A stretch of DNA of 26,507 nt, taken from IMG/VR virus record IMGVR_UViG_3300036828_000509, positions 1 to 26,507 of that record; one strand, given 5' to 3'. The notes beneath the pieces were generated by a model that saw nothing but the letters and a program-made list of their open reading frames with translations, made no database searches and had not been told where the DNA came from. Within the stretch, counting starts at the first letter, position 1. Every line of letters begins with the position of its first letter. The stretch is from a virus. This document shows positions 15,496-22,963 of the stretch, in pieces. The translations under genes and the position numbers were made by a program.

Positions 15496-15503
15496 GGTGC
15501 AGC

Positions 15504-16442
15504 ATGGGCCGGTATGATTCACATAAGCATCCGTTTCACTATCGAATGAACCAATGGGCGGAAAAGAGGATAAATGATTCTCAGGAGAATCAAGCCAAGT
15601 CTATGCCTTGCCATGTAACAAAGGTTGATAAAGATTTTATCTATGTTGCTTTCGAAAATAAGAATAGTATTTTTACGATGCCTACGGTTAAGATTCCGAA
15701 ATCTAATTCCCAGTATGCCCGTGAACCTACTCAACAAGGGGATAAGGGCTATGCGGTTCCTGGAAATTATTATCTTGGCGGTGTTACTGGTGATGCTGGC
15801 GGTAATACGGATTTTTACCCCCGTGGAAACCTCACGACATTATCCTTCAACGGGGTCAGTCATAAACAAAACCCAGATCGGGATTATGATCAACTGACCC
15901 ATATGGCCGGTCCAAATGGTTGGGTCGCAAGTGCTTTTCAACAACAGCAACAAGATCAAAGTTCAGGTCAGCAAAACGGTGGGACAGGGAATGGTGGAAC
16001 GACAACGACAACTAGTCGAGTTGCTCCTGTAACTCGCACCCGGCAATTTTCACAGCCAATCCATATGCCAGGACAACCTATTAGATTAAGAGGTGTGCAA
16101 CCTCCGGCTGTGAAACCTGCGGCTGGGATACCTCCGGTTCTTACGGGGATTATTGGTGGACTTCTTGGTGGTGGTGGACTAGGAGGTTTATTAGGAGGAC
16201 AACAAGGAGGGCAACAGCAACAGGATAAGACTCTATTTAGCTTCGACAAGAATGGGAAGAGCTTGGTTCAGAGTAAAGATGAAAAACATCAGGTTGTTGT
16301 AGACCAACAGGGTAAGAAAATTGCTCTGAATGTCCCAACTAGTGAAAAAGTGTATACGGGAGGGGATGGTTCACAAGGAAAATATGCTCAGGTTATAACG
16401 AAAGATGGACCAAGTCTCAATACCTATGCACGGATTGGATAA
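15504..16442 (+). CDS. Central baseplate spike protein (Gp138/gpV-like)
   Basis: 312 residues. Residues 30-120 resemble the OB-fold domain of phage spikes: MPCHVTKVDKDFIYVAFENK, then FTMPTVKIPKSNSQYAREPT and QQGDKGYAVPGNYYLGGVTG. Residues 145-235 are a loose linker rich in Gln, Thr, Pro and Gly, with a GIIGGLLGGGGLGGLLGG stretch. The last 75 residues repeat short strands (LFSFDKNGKSLVQSKDEKHQ, VVVDQQGKKIALNV), the usual pattern of a trimeric beta-helix needle. No terminal His-x-His metal site is visible. The needle would pierce the outer membrane after sheath contraction. AAGGTG precedes the ATG, and the next gene starts directly after its stop. Confidence 0.7.
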   Translation: MGRYDSHKHPFHYRMNQWAEKRINDSQENQAKSMPCHVTKVDKDFIYVAFENKNSIFTMPTVKIPKSNSQYAREPTQQGDKGYAVPGNYYLGGVTGDAGGNTDFYPRGNLTTLSFNGVSHKQNPDRDYDQLTHMAGPNGWVASAFQQQQQDQSSGQQNGGTGNGGTTTTTSRVAPVTRTRQFSQPIHMPGQPIRLRGVQPPAVKPAAGIPPVLTGIIGGLLGGGGLGGLLGGQQGGQQQQDKTLFSFDKNGKSLVQSKDEKHQVVVDQQGKKIALNVPTSEKVYTGGDGSQGKYAQVITKDGPSLNTYARIG

Positions 16443-16835
16443 ATGAGAACATATGGTCGAACACGAGATGTCTTAACTGGCGCAAAGACATGGCGGATTG
16501 TGACAACTGATATTAATGGATATAATGATAGTGTTTACCTGACAGCATTGGCTCAGGTTCTAAAACTAAATCTTGGTGAGAGCCCATTCTTTGCTAACTT
16601 TGGAATACCGGCGCATGCTTCTGTTGTTACTCAAATATACCCTGATTTCTTTATGGCATTTACTCAACAGCAATTTGCTCCTTATTTTGCAGCATTAATT
16701 TTGACTGCCCAACCTGATGCAGTAGATGATGATAATAGACCTGCACCATCTTATCAGATAAATGTGCTTACGAATTTTGGTTCTCGAATTGGGGTTCAAG
16801 TAAAGCTTGACTATCCACTACAACAACCGATCTGA
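16443..16835 (+). CDS. Baseplate wedge protein, gp25/W-like
   Basis: 130 residues. Small proteins of this size between the spike and J-like genes are usually gp25-like (gpW of P2). The sequence fits: a short N-terminal lead, RIVTTDINGYNDSVYLTALA, then QVLKLNLGESPFFANFGIPA, which is the L-x-x-x-x-GE-x-x-F-x-x-x-FG-x-P pattern of that family, and a C-terminal half with a strand ending YQINVLTNFGSRIGVQVKLD. It would bind the sheath to the wedge and start contraction. The start codon follows the spike stop directly and the stop is 6 bases before the J-like gene, whose ribosome site (GAGGA) overlaps this end. Confidence 0.65.
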   Translation: MRTYGRTRDVLTGAKTWRIVTTDINGYNDSVYLTALAQVLKLNLGESPFFANFGIPAHASVVTQIYPDFFMAFTQQQFAPYFAALILTAQPDAVDDDNRPAPSYQINVLTNFGSRIGVQVKLDYPLQQPI

Positions 16836-16841
16836 GGAACA

Positions 16842-18263
16842 ATGGCTGTTCTACCTTTAATCATGACGTCGCAAGGCTTGCAACCGGCAGCTCCAGCAGA
16901 TTTGCGAGCACAACTCATTTCGCTTGTATCTGCAACTAATCCTGATTATACCGCAAACCTTCCAGGTTCGTTGATCGAGGATATTTCGAGCACTGATGTC
17001 TATGCTCTTGTGGTTAGTGATAGTTTCCTTGTAGATCTAGTGAACTCACTTACGCCATTTGGAGCTAATGCATTCTTATTAAATCAGCTTGGTACTCTCT
17101 ATGGTATAGATCCACAACCAATTACGAATACAGCGGTCTATGTGGTTTTTACAGGGAACCCCGGTTATGTAGTCGCTCAAGGATTTGTTGTAGGTGACGG
17201 AACTTATCAGTATGTTTGTCAGGATGGTGGGATTTGTGGAAATGATGGTCAGACCCTACAGATCTATGCTCTGGCTACACAACCGGGAACATGGGATGTT
17301 CCACCGAATACTGTAGTTCAGGCGATTACCTCTGTTCCGGCTAATGTTGCGTTGTCAATCACTAATCCTGTTGCTGGTATACCAAGTTCATCTGGCGAAC
17401 CAATGTCGGTATTTCGAGAGCGTTGCTGGACAGCCGGTCTTGCAGCCTCCACTGGTATGGCACGTTATCTAAAAACACAACTCAGTAATATTCCCGGTGT
17501 CCAATATCGTCTTATCGCGGTTGTTCAAAATACTGATGGAACATATACGATTCTGTGCGGTGGTGGAGATCCTTATCAGATTGCTTATGGAATTTGGAAC
17601 TCTGATTTCTATATCCCAGGTTTATCTGGTGCCACTATTGAAATTTCCGGTATCTCGAATACTAACCCGATTGTAATTTCGACAGCTAATAATCATAATC
17701 TAGCAACTGGTGATATTGAAATGATAAATGGGAATGTTGGTATTCCCTTTCTAAATGGTTACACATATCCGGTAACTGTTACAGGTCCGCAAACATTTAC
17801 GATTCCTGTAGACGGAACACATTGGGGTCAATGGCAATACGGTGGAACAGTTACACCGAACCCAATAAATGAAATTATTACGATCACAGATTATCCAGAT
17901 GGATATGCAATTCCATTTGTAATCCCGGCACAGGAGCTTGTGAATATTGTAGTGACTTGGCAAACAGACTCACCAAACTATGTTAGTGAATCTGGTATGG
18001 CTCAGGCAGCCGTTCCTGCTATAGTTGATTACATCAACAGCTTACCGGCTGGAACGACGCCTATTAATTTGAATATGTTGACAAAAGTTTTTATAGATGC
18101 TGTGTCTACCATTCTACCGGGTGAAGCTATTATTGATATATTGTTTACGATTTCTGTTAATGGTCTTGGAGTTTTGCCGCAGGCAGGAACTCAAGTTATC
18201 TTTGGCGATCCTTATAGTTATTTCTACACACAACCGACGAATATATCTGTAGTGAAGGGATAG
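16842..18263 (+). CDS. Baseplate wedge J-like protein with an FCCH-like insertion
   Basis: 473 residues. The pattern of a J-like protein is clear: ADLRAQLISLVSATNPDYTA, then LPGSLIEDISSTDVYAL and the L-x-x-L-G-x-x-YG-I segment (NQLGTLYGIDPQ), then SSGEPMSVFRERCWTAGLAA and a C-terminal IVDYINSLPAGTTPINLNML. In other members, GGDPYQIAYGIW would pass soon into the ITITDYPDGYAIPFVIP strand. Here about 75 extra residues (266-340) lie between, and these look like an FCCH-type domain. The protein forms part of the wedge ring that holds fibres. GAGGAACA before the ATG is a good ribosome site. Confidence 0.8.
   Translation: MAVLPLIMTSQGLQPAAPADLRAQLISLVSATNPDYTANLPGSLIEDISSTDVYALVVSDSFLVDLVNSLTPFGANAFLLNQLGTLYGIDPQPITNTAVYVVFTGNPGYVVAQGFVVGDGTYQYVCQDGGICGNDGQTLQIYALATQPGTWDVPPNTVVQAITSVPANVALSITNPVAGIPSSSGEPMSVFRERCWTAGLAASTGMARYLKTQLSNIPGVQYRLIAVVQNTDGTYTILCGGGDPYQIAYGIWNSDFYIPGLSGATIEISGISNTNPIVISTANNHNLATGDIEMINGNVGIPFLNGYTYPVTVTGPQTFTIPVDGTHWGQWQYGGTVTPNPINEIITITDYPDGYAIPFVIPAQELVNIVVTWQTDSPNYVSESGMAQAAVPAIVDYINSLPAGTTPINLNMLTKVFIDAVSTILPGEAIIDILFTISVNGLGVLPQAGTQVIFGDPYSYFYTQPTNISVVKG
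17637..17861 (+). other. FCCH-like module inserted in the J-like wedge
   Basis: Residues 266-340: IEISGISNTNPIVIST, then NNHNLATGDIEMINGNVG, FLNGYTYPVTVTGPQTFTIP and a W-Q-YGGTV end. The order NP-x-V-x-x-T, H-x-L-x-x-GD, LNG-x-x-Y, TFT, GG-x-V is what I know from the E1 FCCH-like domains often seen in phage proteins. It is the clearest of the three such segments here. Confidence 0.65.
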
Positions 18264-18264
18264 T

Positions 18265-19506
18265 ATGGCTCAGTTATTTATTCTATCTCCAGGGTTAACT
18301 TCCCAGGTATCGGTTGCACAGACATCTGAACAATTAGCTAATCCTAAGATTAATCAGAAGGGTGGATTAATCTTCAATCCACTTTTAGCTCAAGATCAAG
18401 GCGTAGCTGTTGCTGAATCTTTATTTATTAACCTTTTAGGTCCTGCTGGAATAGCCGAAAACACCCCAACAGGTACGACACGACTTTCACCGGGTCAAAA
18501 CTTCTTAGTCCCTCCTGGAGTTAATGTCTGGGTAAATGCTGAAACAAGTGGCCATCAATTCACAGCATATTTTACTTCTACGTATACTCCGACATTTCCA
18601 CCGGGGCCAGTTCCAGGTGCACCGGGATTCAGTTTCTTAGGTGTTACTCCATTTCCTCCTGGACAGGTTACTGGATTAACGAAAGAAATTCCGTCGTATC
18701 TATATCAAGAATATTCTGATGATGATGATTTACAAGGGTTTGTAGATGCTCAGAATAATCTTCAGCAGAATTATGTGGACACGTTCAATGCATTGAACCT
18801 GCCCATATATCCAGGCCCAATTGTTTCTGATAAGTTGCTTGATTGGGTAGCCCATGGACTTTATGGATTTCCACGTCCTGCTCTATCAAGTGGAATAATT
18901 ATTAGAGAGGGGCCGCTGAATACATGGGGACCGAATTATTTAATTCCTACTGAAAACGCTAATATCAATGGTCTTGGACAAGTTGCTGATGAAACTGTTG
19001 TTGTTACAGATGATGACACATATCGTCGATGCCTAACATGGCACTTCTATAAGGGTGACGGTAAATACTTCAATACTCGTTGGCTCAAGCGTCGGATTTG
19101 GCGATTCTTGTATGGTACAAATGGATGGTCACCAGATTATGCTCAGGACCCGACAACAGGAACAACGCCTCTATCAGGACAAGCTGATTTAGATGATGCT
19201 TATATTGCTGATACTGAACAAATCAGCATTACGTTTGGGACAAATAGAGAAGTTACGATTCGGTTTATATTGGGGCAACGAACCGTAACTGGCGGAGCAA
19301 TGCTCAATGCTTTTGGATGTAATGGGTTTGGACCACCATCTTTTCCAACAGTGAATAAAAACTTTGCTCCAATTCCATTGAATGATATAGAATCAACTTA
19401 CGTGCATTATCTTCCGCTACCTTATATGTCAATCTTCCAGGAGGCTCTGCAATCTGGTGTGCTAGAAATGCCGTACCAATTCAACTTTAACGTCGTTATA
19501 GGTTAG
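18265..19506 (+). CDS. Baseplate wedge protein in the gpI position, with N-terminal NPL-DQG module
   Basis: 413 residues with AAGGGA before the ATG. Residues 33-103 are copy 2 of the NPL-DQG module (NPLLAQDQGVAVAESLF, then RLSPGQNFLVP, closing GHQFT). A Pro/Gly-rich linker follows to residue 140. The main part (143-413) has SYLYQEYSDDDDLQGFVDAQ, a helix ending LLDWVAHGLYGFPRP, and LTWHFYKGDGKYFNTRWLKR followed by RIWRFLYGTNGW. Proteins with this plan follow the J-like wedge in many contractile phages, where gpI would be. It probably links the wedge to fibres; the N-terminal module could face outward. The Asp run at 151-154 is odd but may only be a loop. Confidence 0.65.
   Translation: MAQLFILSPGLTSQVSVAQTSEQLANPKINQKGGLIFNPLLAQDQGVAVAESLFINLLGPAGIAENTPTGTTRLSPGQNFLVPPGVNVWVNAETSGHQFTAYFTSTYTPTFPPGPVPGAPGFSFLGVTPFPPGQVTGLTKEIPSYLYQEYSDDDDLQGFVDAQNNLQQNYVDTFNALNLPIYPGPIVSDKLLDWVAHGLYGFPRPALSSGIIIREGPLNTWGPNYLIPTENANINGLGQVADETVVVTDDDTYRRCLTWHFYKGDGKYFNTRWLKRRIWRFLYGTNGWSPDYAQDPTTGTTPLSGQADLDDAYIADTEQISITFGTNREVTIRFILGQRTVTGGAMLNAFGCNGFGPPSFPTVNKNFAPIPLNDIESTYVHYLPLPYMSIFQEALQSGVLEMPYQFNFNVVIG
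18361..18573 (+). repeat. NPL-DQG module, copy 2 (N-terminal)
   Basis: Residues 33-103 of the 413-residue protein. GG-x-I-x-NPL opens it, DQGVAVAESLF follows, LSPG marks the turn, and HQFTAYF closes it. Between NPL and H-x-FT the spacing agrees with copies 1 and 3 within a few residues. Confidence 0.75.
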
Positions 19507-19516
19507 GATCGCGATC
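19507..19516. repeat. 10-bp perfect palindrome filling an intergenic gap
   Basis: GATCGCGATC reads the same on both strands and is exactly the gap between the TAG of the wedge gene and the ATG of the fibre gene. It holds two GATC sites. TAGGAT just before may be the ribosome site. A stem of this size has no loop in RNA, so a DNA-level or chance origin is more likely. Confidence 0.4.
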
Positions 19517-20956
19517 ATGACTATCTTGTGGAGCAATAACGCCTCTACAACTGTTTCGGGGAGCATCACCCCGACAGCAACATCCGTAGCTCTTGCGGCT
19601 GGAACAGGTGTCGAATTTCCTAGCCCAACTGGAGGTGACTATTTCTGCGCTACATTCTACGATCAAGCTACAAAGACTATTAATGAAATTGTGCATGTGA
19701 CTGCTCGTTCTGGAGACGTTTGCACTATTGTTCGTGCGCAAGAGGGTACGGTTGCTGGAACATGGAACGCTGGTGATATATTCGCAAATCTTGTGACTGC
19801 TGGAACTCTAAGAGCTTTTGTTCAAGCTGGAGTAGGACCAGCAAATACATCTCTTGTCTATGTTGGTACGGACGTATCAACTACTCCTGGTCTGATTGTT
19901 TGCAACACCAATCCAGTTCCATCATCACTTGCGGTTGGTATGCTGTTCAATATTTGGGTAAAGAATACAAATCCTGGTCCTGTTAATCTTCAACTCAATG
20001 GTGGTGCATCAATTGCGGCTACTCGGGCTAATGGTGCCGCGATGGTTGGCGGTGATTGTACTGCCAGTGAAGAAATGATGTTTGTCTATAATGGTGTTAA
20101 CTTTAATACAATGATTCCTAATATTTTGAATCATCCACCACAAACCACATTCTATGTCCGAACTGATGGAAACGACAATAATACAGGTTATGCGAATACA
20201 CCAACTGATGCATTTGCTACTACTTATGGAGCAATTAATGCAATTAGATCTAGGTATACGTCTCAAGATCAAATAACTATTCGTGTTGCTGATGGAAGTT
20301 ATATTGGTGGCTTTGGAACCTCTGGTGGATATATTGGTTCATGGAATATAATTGGTAATGTATCTAATCCTGGCAATGTCACCATTGATGCAACTTCACT
20401 TTCTCCTCCTGCTGGCTCTATAGGAGGAAGTGCAGTTGCTTCTTCAAGTGGCGCGGTTATAACTGTTTCAGGAATGACGTTCAAGGGTTATTATGATAAT
20501 GTAGTATCGGGCGAGGGTGCTACTCTTCTTGTACATGATTGTCATTTCACTGGTTCAAGATCTGGTAGTGGCAGCGCAGTTGTTTCTCTTGAAAATGCGA
20601 TCACAGAAATTTGGGGAACTTGCCAGTATGATCCGAATGGATATAACTCGGCAGCTTGCTTCGCAGCATCTTCTGGAGGGTTTGTGGTTGTTGCATATCA
20701 TGACGCCTATCAAAATTATCCATTGAACTGGAGCTTTGTGGGAGCCGTCCCAGCCTTTGCTTCTGGAACTGCTTCTGCGAATTCAGGTGGATTGGTACAA
20801 ATTGATGCGACAAATACGGCATGGAGTGGAAACGTTCCTTCAGGATACAAGTATGTTGCTCAAACAGGAGGAGGCGTGTTTGCTATGTCAGGCAGTATTA
20901 ACACATTCCCAGGAACTGTAGCAGGGATAGTCACGTCTCCTGGATGGTTGGCATAA
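19517..20956 (+). CDS. Tail fibre or tailspike with a beta-helix domain
   Basis: 479 residues. Residues 1-100 are a virion-binding type domain common at the start of phage fibres: DYFCATFYDQATKTINEIVH, VTARSGDVCTIVRAQEGTVA, then NAGDIFANLVTAGTL. Residues 108-200 form a second beta domain. From residue 211, TFYVRTDGNDNNTGYANTPT followed by TYGAINAIRSRY is the standard entry to a right-handed beta-helix like those of tailspikes. The helix continues with short strand repeats to about 400 (ADGSYIGG, NPGNVTIDATSL, AVITVSGMTFKG, GATLLVHDCHFTGS). The end is Gly/Ser/Ala-rich. It would bind, and may cut, a surface sugar. No catalytic residues can be named with confidence. Confidence 0.75.
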   Translation: MTILWSNNASTTVSGSITPTATSVALAAGTGVEFPSPTGGDYFCATFYDQATKTINEIVHVTARSGDVCTIVRAQEGTVAGTWNAGDIFANLVTAGTLRAFVQAGVGPANTSLVYVGTDVSTTPGLIVCNTNPVPSSLAVGMLFNIWVKNTNPGPVNLQLNGGASIAATRANGAAMVGGDCTASEEMMFVYNGVNFNTMIPNILNHPPQTTFYVRTDGNDNNTGYANTPTDAFATTYGAINAIRSRYTSQDQITIRVADGSYIGGFGTSGGYIGSWNIIGNVSNPGNVTIDATSLSPPAGSIGGSAVASSSGAVITVSGMTFKGYYDNVVSGEGATLLVHDCHFTGSRSGSGSAVVSLENAITEIWGTCQYDPNGYNSAACFAASSGGFVVVAYHDAYQNYPLNWSFVGAVPAFASGTASANSGGLVQIDATNTAWSGNVPSGYKYVAQTGGGVFAMSGSINTFPGTVAGIVTSPGWLA

Positions 20957-20968
20957 GAGGAGAAAACT

Positions 20969-21277
20969 ATGGCAACGACTCCTGTCGCAGGTCCTAATAC
21001 CCAAACATCACCCACTCCTGGAACGGCACTTATCGCCATAGACCAGAATATGTCTGGTGGCTATATTGTAAATCCACTTCTGGCATCAGATCAAGGTATT
21101 GCTGTAGCAGAGGTATTGTTTGTTAATCAAGTCACATTGGCTAGTGTAGTCGCCAATCAGACGACTATTGCACTTCAGCCGGGTCAATCATATACTGTAA
21201 TTCCAAACACGACAACTCCTGTTACTGTTGCTGCTCAAAGTGCGAGCCATAAGTTTACATCGGTAGAATGGCCATGA
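20969..21277 (+). CDS. Free-standing NPL-DQG module protein
   Basis: 102 residues with a strong ribosome site (AGAGGAGAAAACT before the ATG). Almost the whole protein is copy 3 of the module: residues 30-100 hold GGYIVNPLLASDQGIAVAEV, then LFVNQ, ALQPGQSYTVIP, and the closing SHKFTSVEWP. The first 29 residues are Thr/Pro-rich and may be a flexible lead. The two larger proteins with the same module are at 3580 and 18265. The protein lies between two fibre genes, so it may sit on the virion surface, aid fibre assembly or bind a sugar. Function unknown. Its TGA overlaps the next gene. Confidence 0.7.
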   Translation: MATTPVAGPNTQTSPTPGTALIAIDQNMSGGYIVNPLLASDQGIAVAEVLFVNQVTLASVVANQTTIALQPGQSYTVIPNTTTPVTVAAQSASHKFTSVEWP

Positions 21278-22200
21278 CAGACGTCGAAGTCACCCCACAA
21301 GAAATATTGGGAGCCGGTGCTGGTGGTCCACTCCCGCCAAGTTCTCCTTGGTTGATATATTCTGGGTATATAGGCTACACAGGCGGAATTGTTATTGGTC
21401 TTCCAACTGGAGGGAATAAAGGTACAGGAACGATTAACTGTCAAGATTATTATATCAATGGTCAGAAATTTGATTTTTCTACGGTTCTTCCTATAACCGG
21501 AGGAACGCTTACAGGTCCTCTTATTCAAGCAGCAGATCCGGTAAATGTTCTTGGAACAGCGACCAAGCAATATGTTGATGCAGCCAAGGCTTCGGCAGGA
21601 GTAGGAATATTTCTACCTTTAGCTGGAGGCGCACTGACCGGAGCCCTAACTCTAAGTGCTGATCCAACAACTAGTCTACAACCCGCGACGATGCAATATG
21701 TCATTAGTCGCACGCCTATTATAGTAGATGCGCCATCAGACAGTAACTACTATACACGACGGAATGGAGGATGGGCCATTACTCCATCTGGTGTTGGCAC
21801 CTTCTTACAGTTGTCTGGCGGTACGCTCACAGGACCATTGACCCTTGCTGCTGATCCCACTATTGCTTTAGGGACAGCGACCAAGCAATATGTAGATGGC
21901 AAGTTCAATGTTGCTGGAGTTGGCACATTCTTACCTCTAGCTGGTGGCACAATGACGGGAGCTATTACCCTCCCGGCAGATCCGACCGTTTCTACACAAG
22001 CTTCAACCAAGAACTATGTTGATGGTCGTACGCCGATTACGACAGATGCTCCTAACGATGGCAATTACTATGTGCGACGGAATCTAGCTTGGATACTTAA
22101 TCCTGCTGGAATAACCATACCAGATGCTCCACAAGATGGAAGCACCTATGGCCGGAATAATGGTGCGTGGACCAATGTTCATGACGCAGGAACATTCTGA
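21274..22200 (+). CDS. Tail fibre with four T-G-x-L-T-type repeats
   Basis: 308 residues from the ATG at 21274, which makes an ATGA joint with the previous stop; an ATG 6 bases earlier is also possible and no ribosome site decides. Residues 72-250 carry four units of about 30 residues with the plan GGTLTGPLTL-x-x-DP, then ATKQYVD, the repeat known from many phage fibres and collar proteins. Between and after them a second motif occurs three times, DAP-x-D-x-x-Y-x-R-x-N-x-x-W (as in DAPSDSNYYTRRNGGW); the partial fibre at 24997 has a fourth copy. The protein probably forms an extended trimeric shaft. It ends at a TGATG overlap with the next gene. Confidence 0.75.
   Translation: MTDVEVTPQEILGAGAGGPLPPSSPWLIYSGYIGYTGGIVIGLPTGGNKGTGTINCQDYYINGQKFDFSTVLPITGGTLTGPLIQAADPVNVLGTATKQYVDAAKASAGVGIFLPLAGGALTGALTLSADPTTSLQPATMQYVISRTPIIVDAPSDSNYYTRRNGGWAITPSGVGTFLQLSGGTLTGPLTLAADPTIALGTATKQYVDGKFNVAGVGTFLPLAGGTMTGAITLPADPTVSTQASTKNYVDGRTPITTDAPNDGNYYVRRNLAWILNPAGITIPDAPQDGSTYGRNNGAWTNVHDAGTF
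21487..22023 (+). repeat. Four fibre repeats
   Basis: Units begin LPITGGTLTG, LPLAGGALTG, LQLSGGTLTG and LPLAGGTMTG, each ending near YVD or YVI. Two units share almost the same DNA over 27 bases around the codons for ATKQYVD (near 21552 and 21871). The second and third are separated by a DAP motif. Confidence 0.8.
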
Positions 22201-22799
22201 TGGCGTTCAGTGTCCTTAGAATTTTACGTTCAGCCACTCTTGGCAATCGCCCTACCGGCAAGAGCTATGGTGAACCATATGTTAATCTTGCTGAGAATCA
22301 GTTTGGTGTTATCGGTTCTGGTGGTGGTGCTACTGATCTATTAGCTGTTCCAATCTACTCTACAGCCCCGACTTATACAGCAGGAACCCCGGTCAATTAT
22401 GGTGGGAAGCTGTATGTCGCTCTTGTTACTACGACACCGGGCGCATTCAATGCGGCACAATGGGGACTAGTTGTCGCTCTTGGGCAGACAATCGGTGGTG
22501 GTGGTTTTGGGATAGCGCCATACAATCTAGGCAACATTCCTAGTTTTACCGTTAATCCATTTCTAGGTAACTATCAATATGGAAATAATAATGCTGCTAT
22601 CACTATGACTGCGCCAGCAGTGGATTGTGCTGTAGATATTCTAGTTACTAATGTGACTGGAGCAGGTGCTATCAGCGTATCTGGTTTCACAGTTGGTACG
22701 ACTGGTGATCCACTGACTACGACTGTTGGCAGCAAGTTTATTCTGTCTGTTCGTCGTATTAATGCTATCGCAACCTTTGTTGTCAAGGCTCTCCAATGA
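22200..22799 (+). CDS. Fibre-associated protein with a carbohydrate-binding-like segment
   Basis: 199 residues, starting in a TGATG overlap. Residues 1-36 (LRSATLGNRPTGKSYGEPYV followed by NLAENQFGVI) are a lead seen in many phage fibre proteins. Residues 50-92 have the pattern Y-x-AG-x-x-V-x-Y-x-G-x-x-Y-x-A ending with W (YTAGTPVNYGGKLYVALVTT, then QWGL), close to CBM5/12-type chitin- or sugar-binding modules. The rest is beta-rich (ITMTAPAVDCAVDILVTNVT, then AISVSGFTVGTTGDP). It could bind a surface sugar or cap a fibre. The sugar-binding call is by pattern; aromatic residues Y59, Y67, Y72 and W88 would be candidates for contact. Confidence 0.6.
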   Translation: MAFSVLRILRSATLGNRPTGKSYGEPYVNLAENQFGVIGSGGGATDLLAVPIYSTAPTYTAGTPVNYGGKLYVALVTTTPGAFNAAQWGLVVALGQTIGGGGFGIAPYNLGNIPSFTVNPFLGNYQYGNNNAAITMTAPAVDCAVDILVTNVTGAGAISVSGFTVGTTGDPLTTTVGSKFILSVRRINAIATFVVKALQ

Positions 22800-22963
22800 C
22801 CGTTTGCGCTCTAATAAAAGATGGTGTGGTAGTCAATGTGATTATAGCAGAGGCGCATGATCCGGTGCCGGAGGGTTACATTATGGTCTGTAAACCTCCT
22901 CCACGTGTCATAATCGGCACCAAATGGAACGGCAAACAATTCGAACTTCCACCTGATGATTGA
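22796..22963 (+). CDS. Small 55-residue protein in the fibre cluster
   Basis: A short gene with an ATGA joint at 22796-22799 to the previous stop and an 8-base overlap with the next start. The product begins MTVCALIKDGVVVNVIIAEA and has DPVPEGYIMV, then GTKWNGKQFELPPDD. The DG-x-V-x-NVI lead and a late W-x-G-x-x-F are shared, as I recall, by small proteins or tail domains near phage fibres. A role as a fibre assembly aid is likely but not shown. AAGG lies about 9 bases before the ATG. Codon positions and overlap style fit its neighbours, which supports it as real. Confidence 0.65.
   Translation: MTVCALIKDGVVVNVIIAEAHDPVPEGYIMVCKPPPRVIIGTKWNGKQFELPPDD

Noticed and set aside
21487-22023. Regular repeats considered as a CRISPR-like array
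   Set aside because: They are in-frame protein repeats of a fibre with variable DNA, no constant repeat length and no spacers.
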